From the NCBI GenBank assembly GCA_036924285.1, contig JAYKYS010000016.1, positions 2,852,001 to 2,916,000 on the forward strand: a stretch of 64,000 nucleotides of DNA, given 5' to 3'. Position numbers and translations under genes: made by a program. This DNA is from Asterella californica (taxonomy: Eukaryota; Streptophyta; Marchantiopsida; Marchantiales; Aytoniaceae). Shown here one piece after another: positions 36,800 to 48,345 of this stretch; within the stretch, counting starts at the first letter, position 1; each line of letters opens with the position of its first letter. The notes beneath the pieces were generated by a model that was given only the letters and a program-made list of their open reading frames with translations, searched no databases and was not told the DNA's origin.

Positions 36800-38950
36800 G
36801 TGAGTCCACGGACCTGTTCATAGTTCCTAAAGCGATCGCTTCTGAATTCAGAGATTCTTCTGCCGCTGAAACTGAATATCGCCTTTCCATTCAGTGTAGC
36901 CTTCGCTCCTCTCTGTACCTATCACGCTTTCTGTCCCTTGTCCGTTCTCCCCGAGTGGGGATCATGGAAATCGTGTTTGCCGTGTCCAGATCTCTCTGTT
37001 ATATTCACGTGTCTCTATTTTTTATAATCTGCCTTATTGATTCCCGGTTTGTCGCAGCGTCAGTGTTCAGTTTCGATTTGGTACTGATAGATTGCTGACA
37101 GCGTCAGGCGGGCTTGCAGGTCATTCGATTAGGCATGTTGAAGTCTAGGCTTGCCATGACAGGTCATTCAGTGTGCTTTAGGGTGATCGTGAGTTGTGAA
37201 GGAATATGCAGATGACTCGTTGTATTGCACTAATAGTCGGTTGCTTGTATGCAAATCAGGACCTCCCTATCGAATCCAAAGTTCACAGGAGTGATCCTTG
37301 AAAGCGAAGGCCAGTTGTTTTCGCGTGTAGCATGGGCCGAACTGTGTGAGTCAAATTACATTTTCGGGATGGGAAATCTCATCCCTTTTAGAACCTCTTG
37401 TCGCCAGAAAAGGTGTTGTAAAGCTGTAGGAACCTTCTGTATATGCTTCTGACTGGAAGATCTTGAAATTTCTTGATCGTGCAGTCTCAGATATGATAAG
37501 CACTCGCCAAGAACGGTGAGTTTGTCAGCTCAAAGCAGTTTACACCGCCCTTGACATGAATCTCTCTCCTGTCGCCCGTTGTTATGGTTGCAAAAGAGAT
37601 ATGTTCGTGTGTGTGTTGAATTACTGCAGCAACACTTTCCACAAATTGGTGGTGATCCACAGAACCAACGAACCTCAGTTGGCGTGAGGGAGCGTTTTAG
37701 GTTGAGGAACCAGGAACATTCCGTGTCAGTCAATGTCAGTCAATGAAATGCGCGGTTCACGAATCTATACTTCTAGTTACTACATCCAGATGGTGGGAAT
37801 ACAACAACCTTCGAAACATATGCAAGGAGTCGGATGTTAGGAGGCCCTCTGGAACGCCCGAGTGGAGTGTAGGGACATTGATGGAGATGTGCGATGGGGA
37901 GAGGAGTGGATCACAGTAGGACATAGGCCTGTTGGTAAGGTGCTGCAGTTTTTGCTTTAGTCTGCTCTTGATAATCTGTAAGTAATGAGGAGGTGTTACA
38001 CATGTAACGCCATTACAGGAGCTGCTCGAGGTCAGCTTCTGTGCTTGCAGAGCTGGGATGAGGTAACTGAATATATTAATTGGCGGATGAACTCCGTGAG
38101 GTCTGATGTTCACCCACAGCAGTCACTACTTTGCCTACTTGTACTTCACCTGGAATTCGTCCCGTTCAGGCAACCTCAAAGCACGAGGTTTATGGATCTA
38201 GTGTTCCGTTAAGCAGGGCGTCTTTGCATTTTGTAGTCTCCCATATTGGTATGCAGGATGCAAGGGCGCAGGGTAACAGCGCGAAGGATGGGTGCCTCAA
38301 CAAATTACAGCTCTGCTCTGCGAAGCCTGGTTTTCAAAGATCTAAACGCGAGAGCAGTTTTCATTTGTATTGCTACTGAAACAAAGCTGGAATCATGGAA
38401 CTGGAAATTTCGCGATTTTCTATCCTCCTCGATTCCCGATCCTTGTAGATCTACACTGCATGAGTGAGCAAAGATTGAGTAACAGTCTTTGAAAATGATG
38501 GTAGTTGCAGAGGGCTTCTTGTATAGCGGACAAGCCTATCGCCTATCTCGGTCCCACATCTGCTTTGTTCATGTCTCTTGGAGAAGGGAAGTTTATGTCT
38601 CTATTCGATTCAACTCAAAAGACCCCCCTCTATCCAGCGGCTCAGATATATAGTTTGCTTCAGTCGAGTGCAAGTGCGTGTGACAGATCCCTTAAAACAC
38701 TACGCCGCGAGCCTGGACTGTACACTAAGAGTATATGTAGGAGACAGTGGATCGAGAGATGATCTCACAGAACGAGTTCCTGACCTCATCCGCTATGTCG
38801 AGGAAAAGAGAGAGAAGATCGCGAAGAACACAAACTGTAGAGATCGAGGTGTCAAAGCGCCTCGATCTCTACAAGACATAGATCTCTACAAGACATCGAA
38901 TACTTTCGGCTGTGACCGTATTCTTAGAAGCAATTACGGTTATATTTAAA
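36800..38950 (+). other. Possible further exons of the preceding gene, unresolved
   Basis: Several AG-preceded open blocks could be further exons. One is 37629-37745 (39 codons to a TGA, including QIGGDPQNQRTS). Another is about 38513-38640. A third, about 38664-38840, contains VQVRVTDPLKHYAASL and LTERVPDLIRYVEEKREK. The last resembles real protein, and its first segment faintly recalls the start of a PX domain, but I would not assign it. The exon chain cannot be joined confidently, and the block ends in a hairpin next to AT-rich DNA. Confidence 0.3.
38837..38872. repeat. Perfect 13-bp inverted repeat with adjacent direct repeat
   Basis: GTAGAGATCGAGG and CCTCGATCTCTAC flank a 10-base loop. 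Right after it the 16-mer GATCTCTACAAGACAT occurs twice in tandem (to about 38897). The structure lies inside the open frame that ends at 38949, so that frame's tail is probably not real coding sequence. Confidence 0.75.
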
Positions 38951-41160
38951 ATGAAAAAATAGTATTATCTGAGGGTTAAAAGTTTTCTCATTCAAAGTTA
39001 CAGGACAGATGAGGATTTTACATTGTGCTTAGCATGGCTCATAACTAAAGTAGTTTAATATTTTAGTTTCTAAACTAACTTCAGTAGAGAAATATTTTAT
39101 TTATTCTCCCACTTGAAGCTATAGATTAAAAACACATCCATGTCTATATCATTCATTGGTGATTGTTGTACTGTATTTTGAATATACATTAAATTTTATC
39201 ATATAAAATGTATTATTTCGAATGATGTGCATGCATCATATTCTTTCAATAATGATGTGCAATACAAATACAAGTGTAAACAGAATTTGGTATTCTGAAC
39301 TAAAAAGTATGCGCAATTAAAAGTATCATTTGACATCATATTAGTTACTCTCCTTTTTTGTTCTATGAAGATATTCATGTTGTAGAAAGTAACATACTTA
39401 TGCTACCGTTATATATCACAAATAATAAATCCATGAGGATATCAAGCATTCATTTGAGGACTTATTACATTAACTTTAAATCTTCAGATTTAACAGAAAG
39501 TCACATATGCTTCTGAAAATAGAGAAAAATACATTTTTTCTTTTTGGTCGAGCCTTTAACTTATGTAGCTTCTCTTGGTCGTTATGGCATTTGAACGTGA
39601 ACACGCGACGCAATGAATAGCAAACGGATTGAAAGATACTATCAAGCCATACAAAGGAGAGAAGGACCCGAGAAGGACCCGAAAGGCAAAGCAACTAACG
39701 CCCCGAAGTGAAGAACACCGGGGCTAAACCTCGCTACCACTAGCTCTAAGGTCGTCTATCGCACCATTTGAACCGAGCGTCGGTCTGACAAAGTATTTTT
39801 CGTGATATATTAATAACCTAGTTGGTCTTTCCATGTGTGCAAAGTGTTAACGTGTACAGAACGGAATGCGAGAATGGCAAATACGAGTTACCAAAAAAAA
39901 TACTAAATTTTAATCATCCGGTATATACGTAAATCATTTTATTCAACGTCTATATATGGATATATCAGTTACATTTGTACATATGTAACTGTTTGGAAGA
40001 ATACATATCTAGGTTTCCAGCGAAGAATCTAATTTATCGTTTTCAATAATATGTTGATCTCTAAGTGGTATTTGTACAAGCTTTATAAAGCAGAAGAACA
40101 ATAATTGTAGGACCGAAAGATCATTTCAACTCTCATTGGACATTATTAATAAAAGACCATTTTCACAGTTCTCACACGGAGAGAGTACTCTTCATCTTGT
40201 GTGTAGTCTTCGGTGGAAACCTGCTGACTGCAAACTTCTCGTGGACATCCAATGCATGCATAAAAGTAAGAAAAGGGATATTCCTTTTTCTACCGTGTAC
40301 TTTAGGTTAGAGAAAAGACATTATTTTGTTCGTAAAACAATTTTGTTTTTAATATTTCTAAACCGACATGCAATAATTAGTTTTGAGAGTGTAAAGCTCT
40401 CGGAAAGCTTTGATTTAAATCTTTACTCAATTTATCTTGTTCTTGCAGGAAACTTCTATCAGCACAAGTATTTTGAGTAAAAATGATTAACTCACTTCTT
40501 TCGCAGAAAATGAGTACCAGGCATATTTCTAGGGAATGGGAGTTTTAAGAATTACTCATTTTAAACTTGAAGTAATCATGTAATGTTTCCAGGTGAAAAT
40601 TTCACTTTATTTTTATCAGTTCAAACTGTATATTACTTGGTCGGCTTGATATTGGTTTTTTCTTTGTGTTCATGCCCCTAACTTATATAGCCTTCTTGGT
40701 GACATCCGATGGCAATCGAGCCGGTCGTCTATTCGACAAGGCATCCTTTATGAGGTTGCTGCTCTAGCGTGGAGTGTTAGAGCTCTGCGAATCCATCGTG
40801 GCTGCACGTTGAGGTATAGCTCTTGAATTCATCAGAATCCAACGTGAGAATGTGCAGACGCGCTTCAGAGATTGAAAGCTACGCTCAGATGAAAACATGA
40901 TTGACTAAGAATTTGCAGATAATGGATAGTGAAATTATTCGATCATTGGAGGAGATGAGTTAAAATCTACAAAGACTATGCAAGTAATTGTAAATAGATG
41001 CGAAAGATTTGAAAGTAAAATTATTTCTAGGTATTATGTGAGTACAGAGGAGAGATGGAGCTTGTAAGGGTGACTGATTTAGAGATGATTGGCATTTTTG
41101 AGTTGACTGTGATTCTTGAGTTATGAGATCAAGTTAGAGATGTACATAGAAGAAATCTTG
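38950..41160. other. AT-rich region with a dispersed repeat
   Basis: No gene is recognised. Frames at 39476-39694 and 40136-40480 have no motifs. The repeat at 39606-39757 is described separately. The end of the block, from about 40.8 kb, probably belongs to the leader of the old gypsy element that follows. Confidence 0.45.
39606..39757 (-). repeat. Dispersed repeat related to the interior of the TIR element
   Basis: The sequence from CGACGCAATGAATAGCAAAC to AGCTCTAAGG matches, in reverse orientation, 57140-57249 inside the complete TIR element. The shared phrases include AAGGACCCGA, TAACGCCCCGAAG and GAACACCGGGGCTAA. Here AAGGACCCGA is repeated and about 30 extra bases are present. No GTGTGATCAAGC ends are seen beside it, so it is either an internally derived fragment or a related element with other ends. 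Confidence 0.8.
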
Positions 41161-44100
41161 GTGTTTGGCTGAGTTTTGAGCGAGCTCTTCGAGAGGAGTT
41201 TCTTAAAGAGGATTTTTGAGAGGGTTACTAGGAGAACATTTCTAGACTGGGTTGAGCAACAACCTGGTCATATGATGAGACTGAACTAGTTGCTGAGAGA
41301 ATTCAATCGAAGATATTGATAGCTTTCAACGCTTGAGAGTATAACCTTGGATGCTAGAAGGACAAAGCTTTTCTTGCAAGTTATCAATGATGCCATGGTT
41401 GATCCATTATCTTTCATGTTAACAGATCGATCGACTTAAAGAGATGTTACCATTGAATGAAAGCGAGTAGAAGATGTTGTGGTTGTTTTATTGAGACAGA
41501 GATGGGAAAGAGTGGCGATACGAGGACGTCCACTTGTGGAAGTGATCTTACAACTTTACGCTGCTTTTCAAATACAACAACTTCCAACTCCTCCTCCTAG
41601 ACCTATTGTCTAGGCAGTCATGCCTCCAGTGTCAATTCTTGCACAAAGAGTGCATGTTCAACAGCTGAAGAGAACCATGATCAACAAAACCAGATTGAAG
41701 ATCTGATTCGGCAGATGCGAGAATAGAACATAGAGCTGGTTGGCTTGCAAAGAGAGTAGATGTCAGTGTCTGCTGTTGCACGTCCAGTAGGTGCAGAAAC
41801 ATACGTGTTCGTAGATGTACCGAGTGTGATAGTCTAGATAATCTTCAAGGAAACTGTTAAGAGCTTATGGTTGTTTTGCGAGATGGTGTCTTATGCTACC
41901 AAAACGGTAGGTTACACCTCTTCTACTGGAGAGCCGTTTGGGTGAGGAGGCATGAGGAGTCTACTTCATATTGCTACGACAACAACAATAACTACGTTGA
42001 TGATACTGCCAGTAAATCTTGATGCATATGCTGGACATATTGAAGTTTCTTCTAGTTCTATGTTGCGAGATACGACCGCTAGAAAGAGCAACACTAAATT
42101 TCCTTTTGAGGTATTGAAGAGAGGAGCCGAGACTATCAATAAGATCACATGGTGGATAGATCTTATAAAGACTACGTCTATCAAAGAATTCTTGGATGTG
42201 GATAGACGCGTTCATTGCAGGATACTTATGTGGAGGAAAAGAGACAACGAGATTCCTCTAGACTTGATACTAGAGTTCCAGAGAAGACTGGAGATAGATA
42301 GAGAGTCATCAAGAGGTGAACAGCTCCTCCAGAAGATGTTCCATCTATTTCTCAGGCTCCTCTCCTTACACTAGGTCTGATGGAGGACGTGCAAAGATCT
42401 CAACAAGAGCTTACGACTGTTGGTAGACGGATTATTGCTCAAGAGAAGAGGAAGAGCTCGACCTACAAGTTGACGATGGATAACTTTCATTGATCTCAAT
42501 AGCATCTTGGAACGGAGGATACTAGACGCACGAGTTGAGTTTTTCTCTTTGGGAGATTTTTGGTATTGCGAAAAGAGTTTCACGAGCTGATCATCGACAT
42601 CATCAAACGGAAGAGACATGTGATGTTTGAGCAAGTAGAGAGCCAGATGATAGATGTGATTGGAGCTTTTGTGAATGATGCAAGGTTTAGAAAGGTGCAT
42701 TTTCAAGAGGTTGATGACAAGAGGTATCATCAAGAAGTGTTAGTTGCTGGTACTAACAAATTTGAATTTGAGGATCAAGAAGTTGACGAGGAGAGTCCAG
42801 CTATTGATAATGACTTCAGAAATAGACATTGGGCTCGTGCTACGACTTCTACACGAGTATTCACTGGAAGTTTGTCTGAACTTGTTACTATGTTAGTTGT
42901 TCACGGATCAAAGATCAACATCATGTCACGTGAGGTGCACAAGAGAGAGACAATGACCTATCAAATTGAACCATGGTCGGATGCTACGTGCTGTCAACAA
43001 CCGGAAGGTTGAGTTATATGACGCTTGTCTTAATGTTAGAGTGAAGATAGGTGATGTGGAGGTATATCAACATTTCTTTGTACAATCTTCTGCTCTGTAT
43101 CTTGTCATTATTGGTAAGTCATATCACTACCGTATGGATGGAGATCAAGACTATGGATGATGAATCTCACTATGCTAGGATCCGTAGTCCAGATGATAGA
43201 TGTTCTTTGCAATTTTTAACTATTTGTACGAATCACGAATGAAATAGACAGACCTTGTGAGATTCTCCTAGCTGTAAGAGTAAGGGTTTTCAGAACCCAC
43301 TCTTGTAGGACGGGATAACAAGAGTGAAAGATCTACTGCTATCATGATCTCGCTTGAGCAGCTTGAGGGATCACATGGGACTAATGAAGAGGATGCTCAA
43401 GATTCTGAGAGTGTGTATACTGTACAAAGATAAAAATCTGATTTGATGAGTTTCAATTTTGATGATTGGAGTGAGTTTACATGAGTAGAGGATTTGACTA
43501 TAAAAGATAGGAGGCAGATGGAGAAGCATGTAGTAGATCTGCATTGTATAGGAGTTCTGAAAAAAGATGAGATGATTTCTGATGTGTACAGAGAGTTTGT
43601 AAGTGTATAGTCTTTTGTTTGTTGACTAGATGATGTAAATAGATTGATGGAGCAGATGGGAGATAAGGTGATGATCCCCATCCACTCTCGTAAAGTCTAT
43701 GAAGAGATTGTCTCCTACTTGCAATCTCTTTCTCATTTGAGACTAGAAAGTAGATGGAAGGATGCAATCTGATGGTGTGACTTTCATCAAGAAGCAAATA
43801 CGCACACCAAGTATAAACCGTGACGAAGAAGATAAAACCAATGGCGATCCAACTGCTTGTTGATTCACAACAGCAGATGGAGTTAACGGCCACTGAGTAT
43901 GTACTTAGAGATCCTACACAGATAAGACATCAATTTACTCAAGAGACACTTGAGCAGCTCCAGATAAGAGGGGGTGGCTTCTTTACTGAAGTAGAGAAAA
44001 GAGTTTTCGGACAAAAGATTTGTTAGTCATGATGAGGCATTTTCTTTCTCAGCTGAGGCGATTGGTTGTGTGGATCCTAATGTGATAGCTCCAATGAGTA

Positions 44101-44379
44101 TCTTCACTATTCCTCACATATCTTCAGATTTGAAGCAGATTCCCTCGTGTCTTGCTACTGAAGCTCATTGAGCTACTGAAGGAGAAAATGCGGATGAGTA
44201 TTCTTGAACCATCTATGACTCCGTGCTCTAGTCGATGGTTCACAGTGCCTATGAAGACAAGAGCTTTGCGTTTCATCTAGGACTTACAACCTGCCAATAA
44301 CGTTATGATCCAAAACAGTGGGATTAGACCTATGGTTGATAAGATAGTTGAGGTGTTTGTTGAGAAGTCGATCTATTCT
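41160..44379 (+). pseudogene. Old Ty3/gypsy element, gag to start of RT
   Basis: Stop- and frameshift-ridden + strand coding sequence of a gypsy polyprotein. The part 41160-41900 reads as gag (DWVEQQPGHMM, ITLDARRTKLFLQVINDA, WERVAIRGRPLVEVILQ). The frame 42560-43160 carries the protease-like region (LVVHGSKINIMSREV in the place of the usual active-site segment; MLRAVNNRKVELYDACLNV). At 44220-44379 the first RT block appears (SSRWFTVPMKTRALRF, then DLQPANNV). The sequence is interrupted at 44379 by the chromovirus and resumes at 50529. All three reading frames are needed to follow it, so it is inactive. Confidence 0.75.
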
Positions 44380-44874
44380 TGTAAGATGATGCGCTAGAGT
44401 GAACTCAAACTCGAATGCCCGTGGTGGTGCATTCACAACCTTTATATAGTGAGAGGAATAGTACATGGTAAGCTTCCGGCCAATGCTCATCTCTCACGCG
44501 GATCACTGATGTGGCTTACATGCAGCCTTAGATCTAGAACAACATCTAGAGGTTCAGAATGAGCCACGTAGAAGGCTCGCTGGAAAGTTCTAGAAGCTTC
44601 TTTCTAGGAACTTCCTTCTGGAAGCTTCCCGGCTGGAAAGTTCTAGAAGCTTCTTTCTAGAAACTTCCTTCTGGAAGCTTCCCAGCTGGAAAGTTCTAGA
44701 AGCTTCCTTCTGGAAACTTCCTTCTAGAAGTTTCCCGACGCACTCGTCTATTGGTAGAAGTACTATTTGCTGCATGTATTCTTCAGCCAACTTAGCCGTA
44801 ACTAATTCTTATACCAAAGACTTCTACCAAACCAATTTCTCCTCTAGTTGATAAGTAGGATTCTACTTATTACA
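44380..44874 (-). repeat. 3' LTR of the chromovirus
   Basis: 495 bp, same length as the other LTR and about 98.8% identical by my count. It carries the 53-bp repeat array (44580-44738) and a TATA box (44440-44448, minus strand). Relative to the other copy it tends to have A in place of G. Confidence 0.95.
44580..44738. promoter_or_regulatory. Heat-shock-element array in the 3' LTR
   Basis: Three 53-bp tandem repeats start at 44580, 44633 and 44686. Each includes GAA-AG-TTC-TA-GAA-GC-TTC, four alternating GAA/TTC triplets at exact 5-base steps, which is the consensus for trimeric heat-shock factor binding. Further GAA and TTC triplets follow in each repeat. The identical array in the other LTR is the one placed to drive the element. 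Confidence 0.85.
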
Positions 44875-44889
44875 AACCTCCCCCCTTTT
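44875..44889 (-). other. Polypurine tract
   Basis: On the element strand AAAAGGGGGGAGGTT directly precedes the 3' LTR and follows the pol stop codon. It is the expected primer for second-strand synthesis. Confidence 0.9.
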
Positions 44890-47800
44890 AAGAAGCAACG
44901 TCCTCGTTGCTCAACTGCTGTTCGGAAGCTTGCACTATGAGTGAGACGTGTGCAAGATTGGTTGCAGGTTCCCATGTTGCTTCATGTAATGGATAGCCTT
45001 TCCATTTGACCAAATAATCTACCCGTTGATGACGAGTCCCACGAACACGTTTCTTTAAGATGCGTTCCACTTCAAACTCTTCCTCGCCATCGATAATTTG
45101 AGGAAGAGGTCGCGATTCTTGCGAATTGCCAAATTGAGGAGGTCGTGGTGTATATCGCCGTAATAAAGACACATGAAAAACCGGATGAATCTTCATGTGA
45201 GGTGGAAGTTTGAGTTGATATGCCACTGCTCCAATTCTACGGACAACAGAGAAAGGTCCGATGAAGCGAGGGTTGAATTTACGACTGCCGATCAGAGTAA
45301 GGTTGGTTGTGGATAACCAAACTTGATCACCAATCGTGAACTCTTCATGCCTACGGTGTCCATCGGCATATTGCTTTTGCCGATTTTGAGCAACTTGTAG
45401 TTTCACCTTAGCTTTTTCCACTCCTTGTTGAATTCGTGCAACGAATTCATTGACAACATCCACTTTGGTGTTGACTGACGTCGTCGTGCCGGATCGTGTC
45501 AAACTTGCTGGTGTGAGAGGGTGTTCGCCGTACATGAGATAAAAAGGCGTTTCACGGGTGGATGCATTGAGGGAGTTGTTGTAGATAAATTCGACCAAAG
45601 GGAGTAAGGTGTCCCACTTCGCTTGCTCCTCCAGAGTAAAGACCCGTAACATGTCTTCAATGGTGCGATTGGCTCTTTCAGTTTGTCCATCGGTCTGTGG
45701 ATGATAAGCAGTAGACATGGCAAGTTTGGTCTTGAACAGACCAAATAGGGTTCTCCAAAATATACTCGTAAACTGAGGACCTCTATCTGCTATAAGCACC
45801 CGCGATAGACCGTGCTGAGCAAAAATGGTGTTCAAATATATCTGAGCAAGTTGTGGTGCTGAGACGTCTTTCGTGGTCGGTCGAAGATGGATCATCTTGC
45901 TGAGCTTATCGACGAAGACGACTATGGAGTCAAAACCTGAGCTCGTCATGGGAAGTTCACACACTAAGTCCATACTAACATGTTCCCAACGTTTGGAAGG
46001 GATCGGGAGGGGTTGAAAGAGACCGGAGGGTGCTTGATTTGTAGCCTTATTTTGTTGACACATTGCACAACTCCGAGTGTATACTGCAACATCCTCTGCC
46101 ATCTTGGGCCAATAGAACACTCGTTGGACTGCTTCCAATGTCTTTTCTGCCCCCATGTGTCCTGCAATGGCTGAATCGTGACATTCAGTTAGTATGGTGG
46201 TACGTAGTTCTGGATCATCTGGGATCCATAACTTCCCTTCATGGAATATCAACCCATGGTTGCGGGTGATGGTTCTTGAAGGTTTTGCTGCGACAGTTTG
46301 TGCATCCGATTTTGGGCCCTCGATCAATTTTGTCCAGAAGTCAGAATCCACCTTGACTTCAGAGACTATGTTATGCACCATAGGCATGCGGGTTAATGCA
46401 TCAGCAATTTGCTTCTTGTCCTCAACGTACGTGATGGTCATGTTGAATCGCTGCCTCCATTCTGTCCAACGGATTTGTCTCTTTGAGAGATCCTTCTGCG
46501 TCTCCAAATAGACTAAAGGTTTGTGGTCTGTCTCGACCACAAAAGCCTTCTCCCCTAGATAGTGCTTCCAATGCTTAGTAGTGAGAACTATCGCCAATTC
46601 TTCTCTCTCGGTGGTGTGATAGTTCTGTTCTGCTGGTAACAACTTCCGAGAGAAGTATGCAATTGGATGCCAACCATCCTTCCATTCTTGCTGCAACACC
46701 GTCCCTACTGCCGTGCCTGATGCGTCCGTTGCTAACTTGATAGGTTTTTTCGGATCGTACCACTTGAGGATCGGAGCATGTAGTAGCGCGGTTTTCAATG
46801 CTTGAAAACCTACTTCTTGCGCTGTTCTCCACATCCATTTCTTGCCTTTGCCTAACAGGGCAGTTAGTGGTTGTGCAAGCTTGGCAAAATGCTTAACAAA
46901 TCTACGATAAAATCCTGTCAATCTCAAGAAGCTCTTAAGTTGGGTCTGATCTTCTGGAGCCTTCCATTGTTGGATGACAGCTATTTTATCGGCCATTACT
47001 TGTATGCCTTCTGCACTCACTCTGTGTCCTAAGTAGTCTACCTCCGTCTTGCCAAATTCACATTTTGAAATTTTGGCGTACAGTTTATTTTGACGGAGTA
47101 CTTGGAGAACCTCTCTCAAATGGTGCACATGATCCTCCATAGTTTTGCTATAGACTAGGGTGTCGTCAAGAAATACAACGACTGATCTGTCTAAGTACGG
47201 ACGGAATATGTCATTCATCAGGCCCATGAAGGTGGCCGGTGCATTTGTGAGACCAAATGACATTACTAAGTATTCGAAGTGACCATACCTTGTTCGAAAG
47301 GCAGTCTTTTCCACATCTTCATCAACGATTCGAATCTGGTTGTACCCGCTCCGTAAGTCTAGCTTCGTGAAGTACTTTGCTCCTTCGAGTTGGGCGAACA
47401 AGTCATCCATCCGAGGTAGTGGATACTTATTCTTCACCGTTTGTTGATTGAGTGCTCGGTAGTCGATGCACATCCGTAGGCTGTTATCCTTTTTCTTAAC
47501 AAAAAGGACTGGAGCTCCATATGGGGACACGCTGGGCTGGATGAACCCTTTTTGTAACATCTCCTCGATTTGTGCTTTGCACTCCTCCAATTCATGTGGC
47601 GCTAGTCTGTATGGGGTCTTACAAGGAGGGGTGCTCCCTGGAATCACGTCGATTTTGTGATCAATCCTTCGTTTTGGTGGTAACCCCGAAGGAAGATCAT
47701 CGGGAAAGACATCCCCATATTCTGCTATCACCTCTGTCAAGCTTTCTGGAATCTGTCCGTCGAGTCGTGCAGTCGAGACTTCTCTTATTAAACCCAAAAA

Positions 47801-48345
47801 ACAGACATCGCTGTTACGTATAGCACTTGTACCTATTACATACAAAGGCAAGTTTTGTCTTCGAGATCTCACTCTATCTCCGAAGATTTTCCACTGTTTG
47901 GTTTTCACCACTTTTCTTCGCCAATCCACTTCAGGATTATACTGCTCCATCCACGGCATACCCAATATGACATCATAACGGGCTAATGTGATCACTCGTC
48001 ACTCAATAGCTTCACGATATTCGCCTAAAGTAAGTTCTATCTTTCGAGATAAGGATTCAATCTTCTCAGTCTGTCCATTGGGCAGTTCCACCTCTTCACT
48101 CTCATCACTTTCTAACTCCATTCCCAACTTCATAGCAGTCGATCGAGACAAAAAGTTCTCTGTTGCACCAGGATCGATTAGTACTCTCACCTGGGTCCCT
48201 TCCAAGACTCCATCCGTGACAATCAATTGCGCATTGTTTTTTGTCAATCTCCTTCTCCTTCCCTCGCCTTTCTTCTCCCTCCTTGCACCAGTAAGGCCGC
48301 GAGGTACATTTACTGGTGTTCTTCGTTTTCCAGTCTTGCCTCGAT
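44888..48345 (-). pseudogene. pol: pol of the chromovirus (protease, RT, RNase H, integrase, chromodomain)
   Basis: The frame is open from about 48345 and is cut once, by TGA at 47999-48001. From 47995 it runs 1035 codons. Protease: LIDPGATENF active site at about 48180. Then, in residues of the long frame: RT about 140-330 with the catalytic FLDD at 275-278 (followed by Thr where Ile is usual), RNase H about 420-540 with Asp424, a Glu near 465 and Asp490, integrase zinc finger with His606, His613, Cys643 and Cys646, integrase core with Asp676, Asp737 and Glu773, a GPY-like module (IGPFSVVRR) near 912, and a chromodomain at about 973-1025 ([16 protein letters not shown]). All catalytic residues are present. 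The frame is -1 relative to gag with a short overlap (about 48345-48310), so gag-pol may be made by frameshifting, or an indel occurred. Confidence 0.93.

Noticed and set aside
37629..37745. A confident exon of the 35960 gene
   Set aside because: The frame is open to a TGA, but its connection to earlier exons cannot be shown.
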